Of a stretch of DNA of 64,000 bases, positions 1 to 7,022 are shown piece after piece. This DNA is from Staphylococcus roterodami (lineage in GTDB: Bacteria > Bacillota > Bacilli > Staphylococcales > Staphylococcaceae). A program made the position numbers and the translations under genes. The notes below the pieces were generated by a model that saw only the letters and a list, made by a program, of their open reading frames with translations, was not told where the DNA came from and ran no database searches. How positions within the stretch are numbered: position 1 is the first letter of the stretch; every line of letters begins with the position of its first letter. The stretch spans positions 2,108,001-2,172,000 of the forward strand of contig CP092781.1 of assembly GCA_022493055.1 (NCBI GenBank). The letters run 5' to 3'.

Positions 1-1
1 A

Positions 2-226
2 ACAAATGCAATGCATCAATACGCTATTTGGACAGCGTTAGCAACTAAAGGTATTGGTGCTTCTTTACAACACTATAATCCATTAGTTGATGAAATGGCA
101 GCAAACGAGTTTGATATTCCTAACAACTGGAAACTCTATGCTCAAATGCCATTCGGTGATGTTCGTGAAGCTGCCGGTGAGAAATCATTTAATCCTATCG
201 AAGATCGTTTTGTAATTAAGAAGTAA
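2..226 (+). CDS. Nitroreductase-family oxidoreductase, C-terminal part
   Basis: The reading frame is open from the first bases of the window and ends at a TAA, so only about the last 74 residues of the protein are visible; the 5' part lies outside. The visible segment (HQYAIWTALATKGIGASLQ, then PNNWKLYAQMPFGD and a C-terminal EDRFVIKK) resembles the tail of small flavin nitroreductases of the YdfN/FrmA type. These are FMN-dependent cytosolic reductases of about 200 residues. The methionine at position 11 is internal, not the start. A strong hairpin terminator follows at once. The family call is from pattern memory; the substrate cannot be inferred. Confidence 0.6.
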   Translation, partial: TNAMHQYAIWTALATKGIGASLQHYNPLVDEMAANEFDIPNNWKLYAQMPFGDVREAAGEKSFNPIEDRFVIKK

Positions 227-237
227 TATGTATTTTT

Positions 238-270
238 GCTGACAAATTAATTTTTTGTCAGCTTTTTTTG
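238..270 (+). terminator. Rho-independent terminator of the nitroreductase gene
   Basis: A perfect nine-base stem, GCTGACAAA pairing with TTTGTCAGC, closes a short AT loop and is followed by a run of seven T. It begins 12 bases after the stop codon. Confidence 0.9.
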
Positions 271-326
271 CGTTTCTATATATCTTTTAGTAAGTTATAA
301 ATAAGATTTATCAAGGATGTGATGTT

Positions 327-1112
327 ATGAAAGTTCAAATTTATCAAGTACCAATCATTTTAGGTGATAGTCACAAAAATGAGATACAATTAATGCAATG
401 GTTTGAGGAACATGTAAATAAAGACATAGATGTAGTTGTCTTACCTGAAATGTGGAACAATGGTTATGATTTAGAACACTTAAATGACAAAGCAGATAAA
501 AATTTAGATAGAAGCTTTTCGTTTATTAAAAAATTAGCTGAAAAATATGCTGTTGATATCATAGCTGGTTCTGTTTCTAATATTAAAAATAATAAAATAT
601 ATAACACCGCTTTTAGTGTAAATCTCCATGGCCAGCTAACTAATGAATATGACAAAGTTCATTTGGTACCTATGTTAAGAGAGCATGAATTTTTAACAGC
701 TGGTGAAAATGTAGCAGAACCATTCCATTTATCTAATGGTACTTTAGTGACTCAGCTTATATGTTATGACTTACGCTTTCCAGAATTATTAAGATATCCA
801 GCTCGTTGTGGTGCAAAAATTGCATTTTATGTTGCACAATGGCCATTTTCAAGACTTAAACATTGGCAATCCTTATTAAAGGCACGTGCCATTGAAAATA
901 ATATGTTTGTCATCGGAACTAATAGCACAGGATTTGATGGCAATACCGAATATGCAGGTCATTCAATGGTGATTAATCCAAACGGAGATGTAATTTCAGA
1001 ATTAAAAACTGAATCAGATGTTTTAACTGTAGATTTAAATTTAAACGAAGTAGATCAACAACGAGAAAACATTCCAGTGTTTAAAAGTATAAAATTAGAT
1101 TTATACAAGTAA
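327..1112 (+). CDS. Carbon-nitrogen hydrolase (nitrilase superfamily, omega-amidase-like)
   Basis: A 261-residue cytosolic hydrolase. The nitrilase catalytic triad is visible: Glu41 in VVVLPEMW, Lys110 in YDKVHLVP and Cys146 in [10 protein letters not shown]. Length and motif spacing match the short omega-amidase/NitX-like members, which hydrolyse alpha-keto acid amides or related small amides; the true substrate is not evident. ATG 327 follows the purine-rich AAGGATGTGATG stretch. In S. aureus this gene is the conserved neighbour downstream of RNAIII, and here it points towards the 3' end of RNAIII, so the two transcripts converge. No terminator is obvious between 1113 and 1281 apart from the RNAIII hairpin. 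Confidence 0.85.
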   Translation: MKVQIYQVPIILGDSHKNEIQLMQWFEEHVNKDIDVVVLPEMWNNGYDLEHLNDKADKNLDRSFSFIKKLAEKYAVDIIAGSVSNIKNNKIYNTAFSVNLHGQLTNEYDKVHLVPMLREHEFLTAGENVAEPFHLSNGTLVTQLICYDLRFPELLRYPARCGAKIAFYVAQWPFSRLKHWQSLLKARAIENNMFVIGTNSTGFDGNTEYAGHSMVINPNGDVISELKTESDVLTVDLNLNEVDQQRENIPVFKSIKLDLYK

Positions 1113-1281
1113 GATGCATTAATTTAAAATTAAACTTTAAAGATACTTACAATAATACTTAGAATTATGATTCGCTTCTTCATAAGTCTATTTTTATGTA
1201 TAGACCTCCGCCATATCAAATAATTCATCTTTAAGTTCTTGATACTAGTTAAAACGTTTTAATCCCCTCTTTTATTGCATC

Positions 1282-1320
1282 AAAAAAGGCCACGAGCTTG
1301 GGAGGGGCTCACGACCATAT
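1282..1320 (-). terminator. RNAIII terminator hairpin
   Basis: On the minus strand GGTCGTGAGC pairs with GCTCGTGGCC, all ten positions pairing if G-U wobbles are allowed, followed by TTTTTT. The loop carries CCCTCCC, the C-rich seed of RNAIII. Confidence 0.9.
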
Positions 1321-1636
1321 ACTTATTATTAAGGGAATGTTTTACAGTTATTTTTTCAATCTATTTTTGGGGATGTTATTAATTATGAAAAAAATTATAT
1401 TTATCAAATAATGATAAATCGATGTTGTTTACGATAGCTTACATGCTAGAAATAATTATCTGTAATGATAATTAAGAAAAATACATAGCACTGAGTCCAA
1501 GGAAACTAACTCTATTAGCAAATGTTACTCACTTGCTAAATTCACATGGTTATTAAGTTGGGATGGCTTAATAACTCATACTTTTAGTACTATACGAAGA
1601 TAACAAATTTACAATGAAAGTAATTAATTATTCGTC

Positions 1637-1717
1637 TTATTTTTTAGTGAATTTGTTCACAGTGTCGATAATCCATTTTACTAAGTCACTGATTGTTGAA
1701 ATGATATCTTGTGCCAT
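1637..1717 (-). CDS. hld: Delta-haemolysin (phenol-soluble modulin), Ser10 allele
   Basis: A 26-codon ORF inside RNAIII. The peptide begins MAQDIISTISDLVKWI and ends NKFTKK: an amphipathic helix secreted without a signal peptide that acts as a cytolytic formylated peptide. The start is ATG at 1717, preceded by an AAGGAAGGAG ribosome site. Residue 10 is Ser (codon AGT); the reference delta-toxin has Gly10. The Ser10 variant is a known natural allele. The frame is intact, so loss of agr function in this window is not due to hld. Confidence 0.97.
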   Translation of the reverse strand: MAQDIISTISDLVKWIIDTVNKFTKK

Positions 1718-1804
1718 TGAAATCACTCCTTCCTTAATTAAGATAAAAATTCTTAAAATTAAACAACTCATCAACTATTTTCCATCACATCTCTGTGATC
1801 TATT

Positions 1805-1874
1805 TATATTAAAACATGCAAAAAGCATTTGTTTTCTATTTTTTCTTAACTAGTCATTTTTTATTCTTAACTGT
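1805..1874 (-). promoter_or_regulatory. agr P3 promoter with AgrA boxes (RNAIII)
   Basis: Reading leftward, two AgrA half-sites, ACAGTTAAG (1866-1874) and an imperfect CTAGTTAAG (1845-1853), lie one to two helix turns apart upstream of the RNAIII start at 1801. The spacing between the -35 and -10 regions is long and AT-rich, as known for this promoter, which explains its dependence on phosphorylated AgrA. Confidence 0.8.
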
Positions 1875-1915
1875 AAATTTTTTTATGTTAAAATATTAAA
1901 TACAAATTACATTCA

Positions 1916-1954
1916 ACAGTTAAGTATTTATTTTCGACAGTTAGGCAATATAAT
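1916..1954 (+). promoter_or_regulatory. agr P2 promoter with paired AgrA boxes
   Basis: Direct repeats ACAGTTAAG (1916-1924) and ACAGTTAGG (1937-1945) sit two helical turns apart just upstream of a perfect TATAAT (1949-1954). This is the classic P2 arrangement driving agrBDCA, divergent from P3. Both promoters look intact. Confidence 0.9.
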
Positions 1955-2006
1955 GATAAAAGATTGTACTAAATCGTATAATATGAGTGAGGAGAGTGGT
2001 GTAAAA

Positions 2007-2570
2007 TTGAATTATTTTGATAATAAAATTGACCAGTTCGCCACGTATCTTCAAAAGAGAAATAACTTAGATCATATTCAATTTTTGCAAGTAAGATTAG
2101 GGATGCAGGTCTTAGCTAAAAATATAGGTAAATTGATAGTAATGTATACTCTTGCTTATATTTTAGACATTTTTATTTACACGTTAATCACGAATTTAAC
2201 ATTTTATTTAATAAGACGGCATGCACATGGTGCACATGCGCCCACTTCTTTTTGGTGTTATATAGAGAGTATTATATTGTTTGTACTTTTACCTTTAGTA
2301 CTAGCAAATTTTCAAATCAATTCATTAATTATGACTATTATGACATTTATTGCTATAGGTTTGATAATTATTTATGCTCCTGCAGCAACTAAAAAGAAAC
2401 CCATTCCCGTTCGTCTTATTAAACGAAAAAAATATTACTCAATTATTATTAGTTTAATCTTTTTCATTATCACACTTTTTTTAAATGAAACGATTGCTCA
2501 ATTTATTCAATTGGGCATCATAATTGAAGCTATTACATTATTACCTATTTTCTTTATTAGGAGGACTTAA
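2007..2570 (+). CDS. agrB: AgrB, AIP-processing membrane endopeptidase
   Basis: AgrB is the membrane cysteine protease that removes the C-terminal tail of AgrD and forms the thiolactone. Starting at TTG 2007 ([11 protein letters not shown]), the protein is 187 residues, against 189 in S. aureus; an upstream ATG in frame at 1953 is less likely. Catalytic His77 and Cys84 are present in [15 protein letters not shown], followed by several transmembrane helices and the [14 protein letters not shown] loop. The end is unusual: it reads FFIRRT then TAA, where S. aureus group I ends FFIKEDLK and overlaps agrD by ATGA. One extra base after the ATT codon would restore that ending. The core catalytic part is intact, so activity may survive. 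The sequence differs at many positions from group I AgrB as I remember it. Confidence 0.93.
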   Translation: MNYFDNKIDQFATYLQKRNNLDHIQFLQVRLGMQVLAKNIGKLIVMYTLAYILDIFIYTLITNLTFYLIRRHAHGAHAPTSFWCYIESIILFVLLPLVLANFQINSLIMTIMTFIAIGLIIIYAPAATKKKPIPVRLIKRKKYYSIIISLIFFIITLFLNETIAQFIQLGIIIEAITLLPIFFIRRT

Positions 2571-2571
2571 A

Positions 2572-2711
2572 ATGAATACATTATTTAACTTATTTTTTGA
2601 TTTTATTACTGGGATTTTAAAAAACATTGGTAACATCGCACTTATAGTACATGCGACTTCATAATGGACGAAGTTGAAGTACCAAAAGAATTAACACAAT
2701 TACACGAATAA
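2572..2711 (+). pseudogene. agrD: agrD, AIP precursor inactivated by a one-base deletion
   Basis: ATG 2572 follows an AGGAGG site. The first 23 residues are the normal amphipathic leader (MNTLFNLFFDFITGILKN, then IGNIA). After GCA (2638-2640) the frame reads CTT ATA GTA CAT GCG ACT TCA TAA, giving a 30-residue dead peptide. One base further on, the +1 frame encodes the AIP core YSTCDFIM (2643-2666) and the charged tail DEVEVPKELTQLHE, ending at TAA 2709-2711. Normal agrD has GCA GCT TAT, so one G is missing. In the AIP frame a TAA stop lies at 2631-2633 with no start codon between it and the AIP codons. The mature peptide would be the group I sequence. No AIP can be produced. Confidence 0.95.
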
Positions 2712-2734
2712 CTTAAATAGAGAGTGTGATGGTA

Positions 2735-4027
2735 GTGGAATTAATAAATAATTATAGTTTTGTTTTATTCGTATTAACTCAAATGATATTAATGTTTACA
2801 ATACCAGCTATTATTAGTGAAATCAAATATAGTAAACTTGATTATATATGTATTGTAGCAATTTCGACATTATCATTATTTTTATTTAAAATGTTTGATA
2901 GTGCATCCCTTATAATAATAACTGTATTCGTAATTATATTGTATTTCATCAAAATCAAATGGTATGCTATTTTGCTGATTATGACTTCACAAATAATTTT
3001 GTACTGTGCTAACTATATGTTTATAGTCATGTACGCCTATATTGGCAAAATTTCTGAAAGTGTATTTGTAATATTTCCAAGTTTTTTTGTAGTTTATGTG
3101 ACAATCAGCTTACTATTCTCATATATTATAAATAGAGTTCTTAAAAAAATAAGCACATCATATTTAATACTAAATAAAGGTTTTCTAATAGTTATTTCGA
3201 CCATTCTATTGCTTACTTTTTCTTTATTCTTTTTTTATTCACAAATAAACTCGGATGAAGCTAAAGTAATAAGGCAATATTCTTTTATTTTTATCGGAAT
3301 AACTATATTTTTAAGTATATTAACATTTGTTATTTCTCAATTTCTCCTTAAAGAAATGAAATACAAACGTAACCAAGAAGAAATTGAAACATATTACGAA
3401 TATACTTTAAAAATCGAGGCAATCAATAATGAAATGCGCAAGTTCCGTCATGATTATGTCAATATATTAACAACACTTTCTGAATATATTCGCGAGGATG
3501 ACATGACTGGTTTGCGTGATTATTTCAATAAAAATATTGTACCGATGAAAGATAATTTGCAAATGAATGCTATTAAATTAAATGGTATTGAGAACCTTAA
3601 AGTACGTGAGATTAAAGGTTTAATTACAGCCAAAATTTTACGTGCTCAAGAAATGAATATTCCTATTAGTATAGAAATTCCTGATGAAGTAACGCGCATT
3701 AATTTGAATATGATCGATTTAAGTCGTAGTATTGGCATAATTCTTGATAACGCAATTGAAGCATCAACTGAAATTGATGATCCTATCATTAGAGTTGCAT
3801 TTATTGAAAGCGAAAATTCGGTAACGTTTATTGTTATGAATAAATGTGCTGATGATATACCACGCATTCATGAATTGTTCCAAGAAAGTTTTTCTACTAA
3901 AGGTGAAGGTCGTGGTTTAGGTCTATCAACTTTAAAAGAAATTGCTGATAATGCGGATAATGTCTTGTTAGATACGATTATCGAAAATGGTTTCTTTATT
4001 CAAAAAGTTGAAATTATTAACAACTAG
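2735..4027 (+). CDS. agrC: AgrC, AIP receptor histidine kinase
   Basis: AgrC is the polytopic membrane sensor that binds AIP and autophosphorylates. The likely start is GTG 2735, giving 430 residues, the usual length; GTG 2726 and ATG 2729 are in-frame alternatives. About six N-terminal transmembrane helices cover the first 205 residues, then a linker, the phospho-acceptor His in MRKFRHDYVN (about residue 239), the N box ILDNAIEAS and the G box GEGRGLGLSTL. The frame is full length. The sensor half differs from the group I AgrC I remember at many positions while the kinase half is nearly identical, the usual pattern of agr specificity variation. With agrD broken, it could still respond to peptide from other cells. 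Confidence 0.95.
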   Translation: MELINNYSFVLFVLTQMILMFTIPAIISEIKYSKLDYICIVAISTLSLFLFKMFDSASLIIITVFVIILYFIKIKWYAILLIMTSQIILYCANYMFIVMYAYIGKISESVFVIFPSFFVVYVTISLLFSYIINRVLKKISTSYLILNKGFLIVISTILLLTFSLFFFYSQINSDEAKVIRQYSFIFIGITIFLSILTFVISQFLLKEMKYKRNQEEIETYYEYTLKIEAINNEMRKFRHDYVNILTTLSEYIREDDMTGLRDYFNKNIVPMKDNLQMNAIKLNGIENLKVREIKGLITAKILRAQEMNIPISIEIPDEVTRINLNMIDLSRSIGIILDNAIEASTEIDDPIIRVAFIESENSVTFIVMNKCADDIPRIHELFQESFSTKGEGRGLGLSTLKEIADNADNVLLDTIIENGFFIQKVEIINN

Positions 4028-4045
4028 CCATAAGGATGTGAAAGA

Positions 4046-4762
4046 ATGAAAATTTTCATTTGCGAAGACGATCCAAAACAAAGAGAAAACATGGTTACCA
4101 TTATTAAAAATTATATAATGATAGAAGAAAAACCTATGGAAATTGCCCTCGCAACTGATGATCCTTATGAGGTGCTTGAGCAATCTAAAAATATGAATGA
4201 CATAGGTTGTTACTTTTTAGATATTCAACTTTCAACAGACATTAATGGTATTAAATTAGGTAGTGAAATACGTAAGCATGACCCAGTTGGCAATATTATA
4301 TTTGTTACTAGTCATAGTGAACTTACTTATTTAACATTTGTCTACAAAGTTGCAGCAATGGATTTCATTTTTAAAGATGATCCTGCTGAATTAAGAACAC
4401 GAATTATAGATTGTCTAGAAACTGCACATACACGCTTACAGTTACTATCAAAAGATAATAGCGTTGAAACGATAGAGTTAAAACGTGGCAGTAATTCAGT
4501 GTATGTTCAATATGATGATATTATGTTTTTCGAATCATCAACCAAATCTCATAGACTCATTGCCCATTTAGATAATCGTCAAATTGAATTTTATGGTAAT
4601 TTAAAAGAATTGAGTCAATTAGATGAGCGTTTTTTCAGATGTCATAATAGTTTTGTCGTCAATCGACATAATATCGAATCCATTGATTCTAAAGAACGTA
4701 TTGTTTATTTTAAAAATCAAGAACATTGTTATGCATCGGTAAGAAACGTTAAAAAAATATAA
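4046..4762 (+). CDS. agrA: AgrA, LytTR response regulator
   Basis: A 238-residue regulator with a receiver domain (phospho-acceptor Asp59 in CYFLDIQLS) and a C-terminal LytTR DNA-binding domain (HRLIAHLD, FFRCHNSFVVNRHNIESI). It binds the ACAGTTAAG-type boxes of P2 and P3 and also activates psm promoters. The 3' end has seven A before TATAA and reads VRNVKKI, the functional form; the eight-A frameshift known from some laboratory strains is absent. AgrA is 18 bases downstream of agrC, with an AAGGATGTG ribosome site, so it belongs to the P2 operon. Confidence 0.97.
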   Translation: MKIFICEDDPKQRENMVTIIKNYIMIEEKPMEIALATDDPYEVLEQSKNMNDIGCYFLDIQLSTDINGIKLGSEIRKHDPVGNIIFVTSHSELTYLTFVYKVAAMDFIFKDDPAELRTRIIDCLETAHTRLQLLSKDNSVETIELKRGSNSVYVQYDDIMFFESSTKSHRLIAHLDNRQIEFYGNLKELSQLDERFFRCHNSFVVNRHNIESIDSKERIVYFKNQEHCYASVRNVKKI

Positions 4763-4770
4763 TATGATAA

Positions 4771-4860
4771 CTAAGTCAGTTAACGGCGTAACCCTTTTAT
4801 GTACCCTGTTTAATATTAACAGTGTAACTTTTCAACGCTTTGTATAGCTGGCTTTTTTAT
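4771..4860 (+). terminator. Terminator region of the agrBDCA operon
   Basis: A long imperfect hairpin: AAGTCAG near 4772 pairs with CTGGCTT (4848-4854), enclosing a smaller CTGTT/AACAG hairpin, then TTTTTT. The stem is interrupted, so this is a moderately strong call. Confidence 0.6.
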
Positions 4861-5006
4861 ATCTAATTTTAATTATCATTTCCACCAATCGTTCCGCCAC
4901 TGCAAGTTACAAACATATTCTTATTACACATAATTCATCAATTTCTTAATAACTGCACAATACCTCACCTTACGTTTTAACAAAACAGTCTAAACATGAA
5001 ATCAAT

Positions 5007-5594
5007 TTATTCTGTTGTTAAGTCGCAATCTCCATCTTCTTTAATCTCTGGTATTATTTTTTCTTCAACTAAGTCACGATATAATGCTTTTGAAATTTCG
5101 TTCAATTTCAATTTATGATTTTGAATACTTTTCTTCCACACAAATGTATACCTATTGGCATTAGCTTCTACTTTTGTAGCATCAATAAAAATCGAATTAT
5201 CATCAATAAGATTTTGCTTTAAACATTATCTATGGAACTGAATAAATAAAGATTCAATTAACGCATCAGTATTAGGATTCACTCTAAAACGATTAATAGT
5301 TTTATAAGAAGGTGTTTGATCTTGAGCTAACCACATCATTCGAATACTGTCATGAAGTAATTTCTCTATTCTACGACCAGAAAATACAGATTGAGTATAT
5401 GCATATAAGATGATTTTTAACATCATTTTTGGATGATAGGATGTTGCGCCACGATGATGTCTGAATTCATCGAATTCGCTATCAGGTATCGTTTCAACAA
5501 TATCATTAACATATCGTGAAATATCATTTTGAGGGATTCTAACAGAAGTTTCTATTGGTAGTGTAAGTTGGGTCATGTTGTAATTTTTATACAT
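5007..5594 (-). pseudogene. Remnant of an IS1182-family transposase
   Basis: Reading leftward from ATG 5594, 122 codons encode the start of an IS1182-type transposase (MTQLTLPIETSVRIP, YHPKMMLKIILYAYTQ, RMMWLAQDQTPSYKTINRFR). A TAA at 5226-5228 interrupts the gene. The same frame then continues with recognisable transposase sequence (LIDDNSIFIDATKVEANANR, then KLNEISKALYRDL) to a second stop at 5007. The C-terminal catalytic half is absent. This is a dead fragment: one nonsense mutation plus a 3' truncation. I could not identify terminal inverted repeats. Such a truncated transposase downstream of agrA is an old feature of this locus in S. aureus as I remember it. Confidence 0.85.
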
Positions 5595-5642
5595 AAGACA
5601 CCTCGTTAATTTAGTTTAGTGGTATTTATTAAATTATACGAA

Positions 5643-5945
5643 GGGATCCAACACAGAAAATTCAAATTATTGAATTATACATTTATGTGCAAGTTGGGCA
5701 AAGTGTCTTATTTTTTTAAAGTATTTAAAAGTAAAATTACATGTTAATACGTAGTATTAATGGCGAGACTCCTGAGGGAGCAGTGCCAGTCGAAGACAGG
5801 GGCCCCAACACAGAAGCTGACATATAGTCAGCTTACAACAATGTGCCGGTTGGAGTGGCTGAGACGGCACTCTAGGAAGGGACCCGTCATCAAAAATTCT
5901 ATTTATAGAATTTTACAATTATGTGCCAGACGGGCATAGCGAAGC
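5643..5945. repeat. STAR-like intergenic repeat array, three structured units
   Basis: Three related units, 5643-5698, 5800-5856 and 5880-5936, fill the space between the transposase remnant and scrK. Each has an outer arm (CCAAC, CCAAC, CCCGTC), an inner hairpin, a conserved segment close to TTATGTGC, and a closing outer arm (GTTGG, GTTGG, GACGGG). The second unit contains, on the minus strand, TGTGTTGGGGCCC, which fits the STAR element consensus of S. aureus. The inner stems differ in sequence but remain self-complementary. No ORF crosses the array. Confidence 0.7.
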
Positions 5946-5975
5946 CATTCAATACGAAGTATTGTATAAATAGAG

Positions 5976-6027
5976 AACAGCAGTAAGATATTTTCTAATT
6001 GAAAATTATCTTACTGCTGTTTTTTAG
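5976..6027. terminator. Hairpin terminator downstream of scrK
   Basis: AACAGCAGTAAGATA pairs with TATCTTACTGCTGTT around an AT-rich loop, with a T-run on the plus strand. It lies just past the 3' end of the leftward scr genes. It closely resembles the hairpins at 31755 and 62890. Confidence 0.75.
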
Positions 6028-6062
6028 GGATTTATGTCCTAACACTGCTTAAAATATTAAAA

Positions 6063-7022
6063 TTATAATGAATCTTCAACTTCTTGAATGCTAGGTAAGC
6101 TGTTAATAGCACCATATTTCGTTGTCACTATTGCAGCAACACGATTACTAAATGCTAAAATATCCTCACCTTCATTTTCAAAAAGATGGATTAAATCTAA
6201 TGTTGAAGACTCTAAAATTCGACTAATCACCGCACCAATAAATGCATCACCAGCTCCTGTTGTATCTACAGCATTTACTTTGTAACCTGCGTGATTAAGT
6301 GTAATGCCGCCTTTCAAATAGACTGCAGCACCTTCCGAACCTTTTGTATAAATAACCACTTTGACGTTGCCTAAAAATAAAGATTGAATAGCTTCGTTTT
6401 CATCATGAATACCTGTTATAAATTCTAATTCTTCATCAGAAACTTTTACTATATGTGCTAGTGGTAAAAATGAATGAATCGCATGCTTCAAATCCTCTGG
6501 ATTATCCCATAAAGGTAGCCTTACATTAGGATCAAAAACAACCGTACCGTTTGCATCTAACACTTTAGTAATTAATTTATGATGAGCATTTTTCATCGGA
6601 CTTTCAACTAAATCCACAGAACAAAAATGTACTATATCATTTTCATTCACTTCAATATCATCTACATAACTCGGCTCAAATAGCATATCCGCGGATGGTT
6701 TTCGATAGAATGAAAAGTCTCGTTCACCCGCCTCAGTTAAACTTACAAAAGCTAAAGCCGTATTAGCTTTGTTCGTGCGATAGACATGATTCACATCCAC
6801 ACCTATATTAGAAATTGTTTCAACAATGCTATCTCCAAAAGCATCGTTACCCAATTGTGTAATCATAAATGCTTGCTGCCCTAACTTTTGAACAGCACAG
6901 GCTACATTACATGGCGCGCCACCAATTTGCTTCGTAAATGTTTCAACATCTTTCAAATTGGTATTTGTCACATTTGGAATAAAATCAATTAACGCTTCTC
7001 CTATTGCAAATAAACGTCTCAT
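6063..7022 (-). CDS. scrK: Fructokinase (PfkB family)
   Basis: A 319-residue carbohydrate kinase of the PfkB/ribokinase fold. N-terminal GGAPCNVACAVQKLG (34-48) is the sugar-binding region. VDTTGAGDAF (252-261) carries the anion hole and the catalytic Asp259. It phosphorylates the fructose released from sucrose-6-phosphate to fructose-6-phosphate. Its start overlaps the end of scrB by four bases (ATGA), indicating translational coupling. The substrate is inferred from the neighbour; PfkB sequence alone would not settle it. Confidence 0.9.
   Translation of the reverse strand: MRRLFAIGEALIDFIPNVTNTNLKDVETFTKQIGGAPCNVACAVQKLGQQAFMITQLGNDAFGDSIVETISNIGVDVNHVYRTNKANTALAFVSLTEAGERDFSFYRKPSADMLFEPSYVDDIEVNENDIVHFCSVDLVESPMKNAHHKLITKVLDANGTVVFDPNVRLPLWDNPEDLKHAIHSFLPLAHIVKVSDEELEFITGIHDENEAIQSLFLGNVKVVIYTKGSEGAAVYLKGGITLNHAGYKVNAVDTTGAGDAFIGAVISRILESSTLDLIHLFENEGEDILAFSNRVAAIVTTKYGAINSLPSIQEVEDSL

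Larger units (their letters stand above)
1282..1801 (-). ncRNA. rnaIII: RNAIII, agr effector RNA (contains hld)
   Basis: I recognise RNAIII on the minus strand, about 520 nt (the usual length is 514). The 5' end is placed at AGATCACAGAGATGTGATGG (1801 downwards), the well-known first hairpin. The delta-haemolysin ORF lies at 1637-1717. C-rich segments that form the UCCC-type loops pairing with target mRNAs occur near 1558-1563, 1333-1338 and 1301-1308. The 3' end is a GC-rich terminator hairpin (1287-1316) followed by six U. RNAIII represses spa, rot and coa and activates hla translation. It is transcribed from P3 when AgrA is phosphorylated. Because agrD here is frameshifted, expression is expected to stay at basal level unless an external group I peptide is supplied. 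Confidence 0.95.

Noticed and set aside
1614..1853. 79-codon ORF on the plus strand opposite RNAIII
   Set aside because: It is antisense to RNAIII/hld, has no ribosome site and encodes a low-complexity hydrophobic product; the RNA on the other strand explains the sequence.
2643..2711. Programmed frameshifting as a way to still make AIP from agrD
   Set aside because: There is no slippery heptamer at the junction (ATCGCACTTAT), and no such mechanism is known for agrD. A simple deletion is the better explanation.
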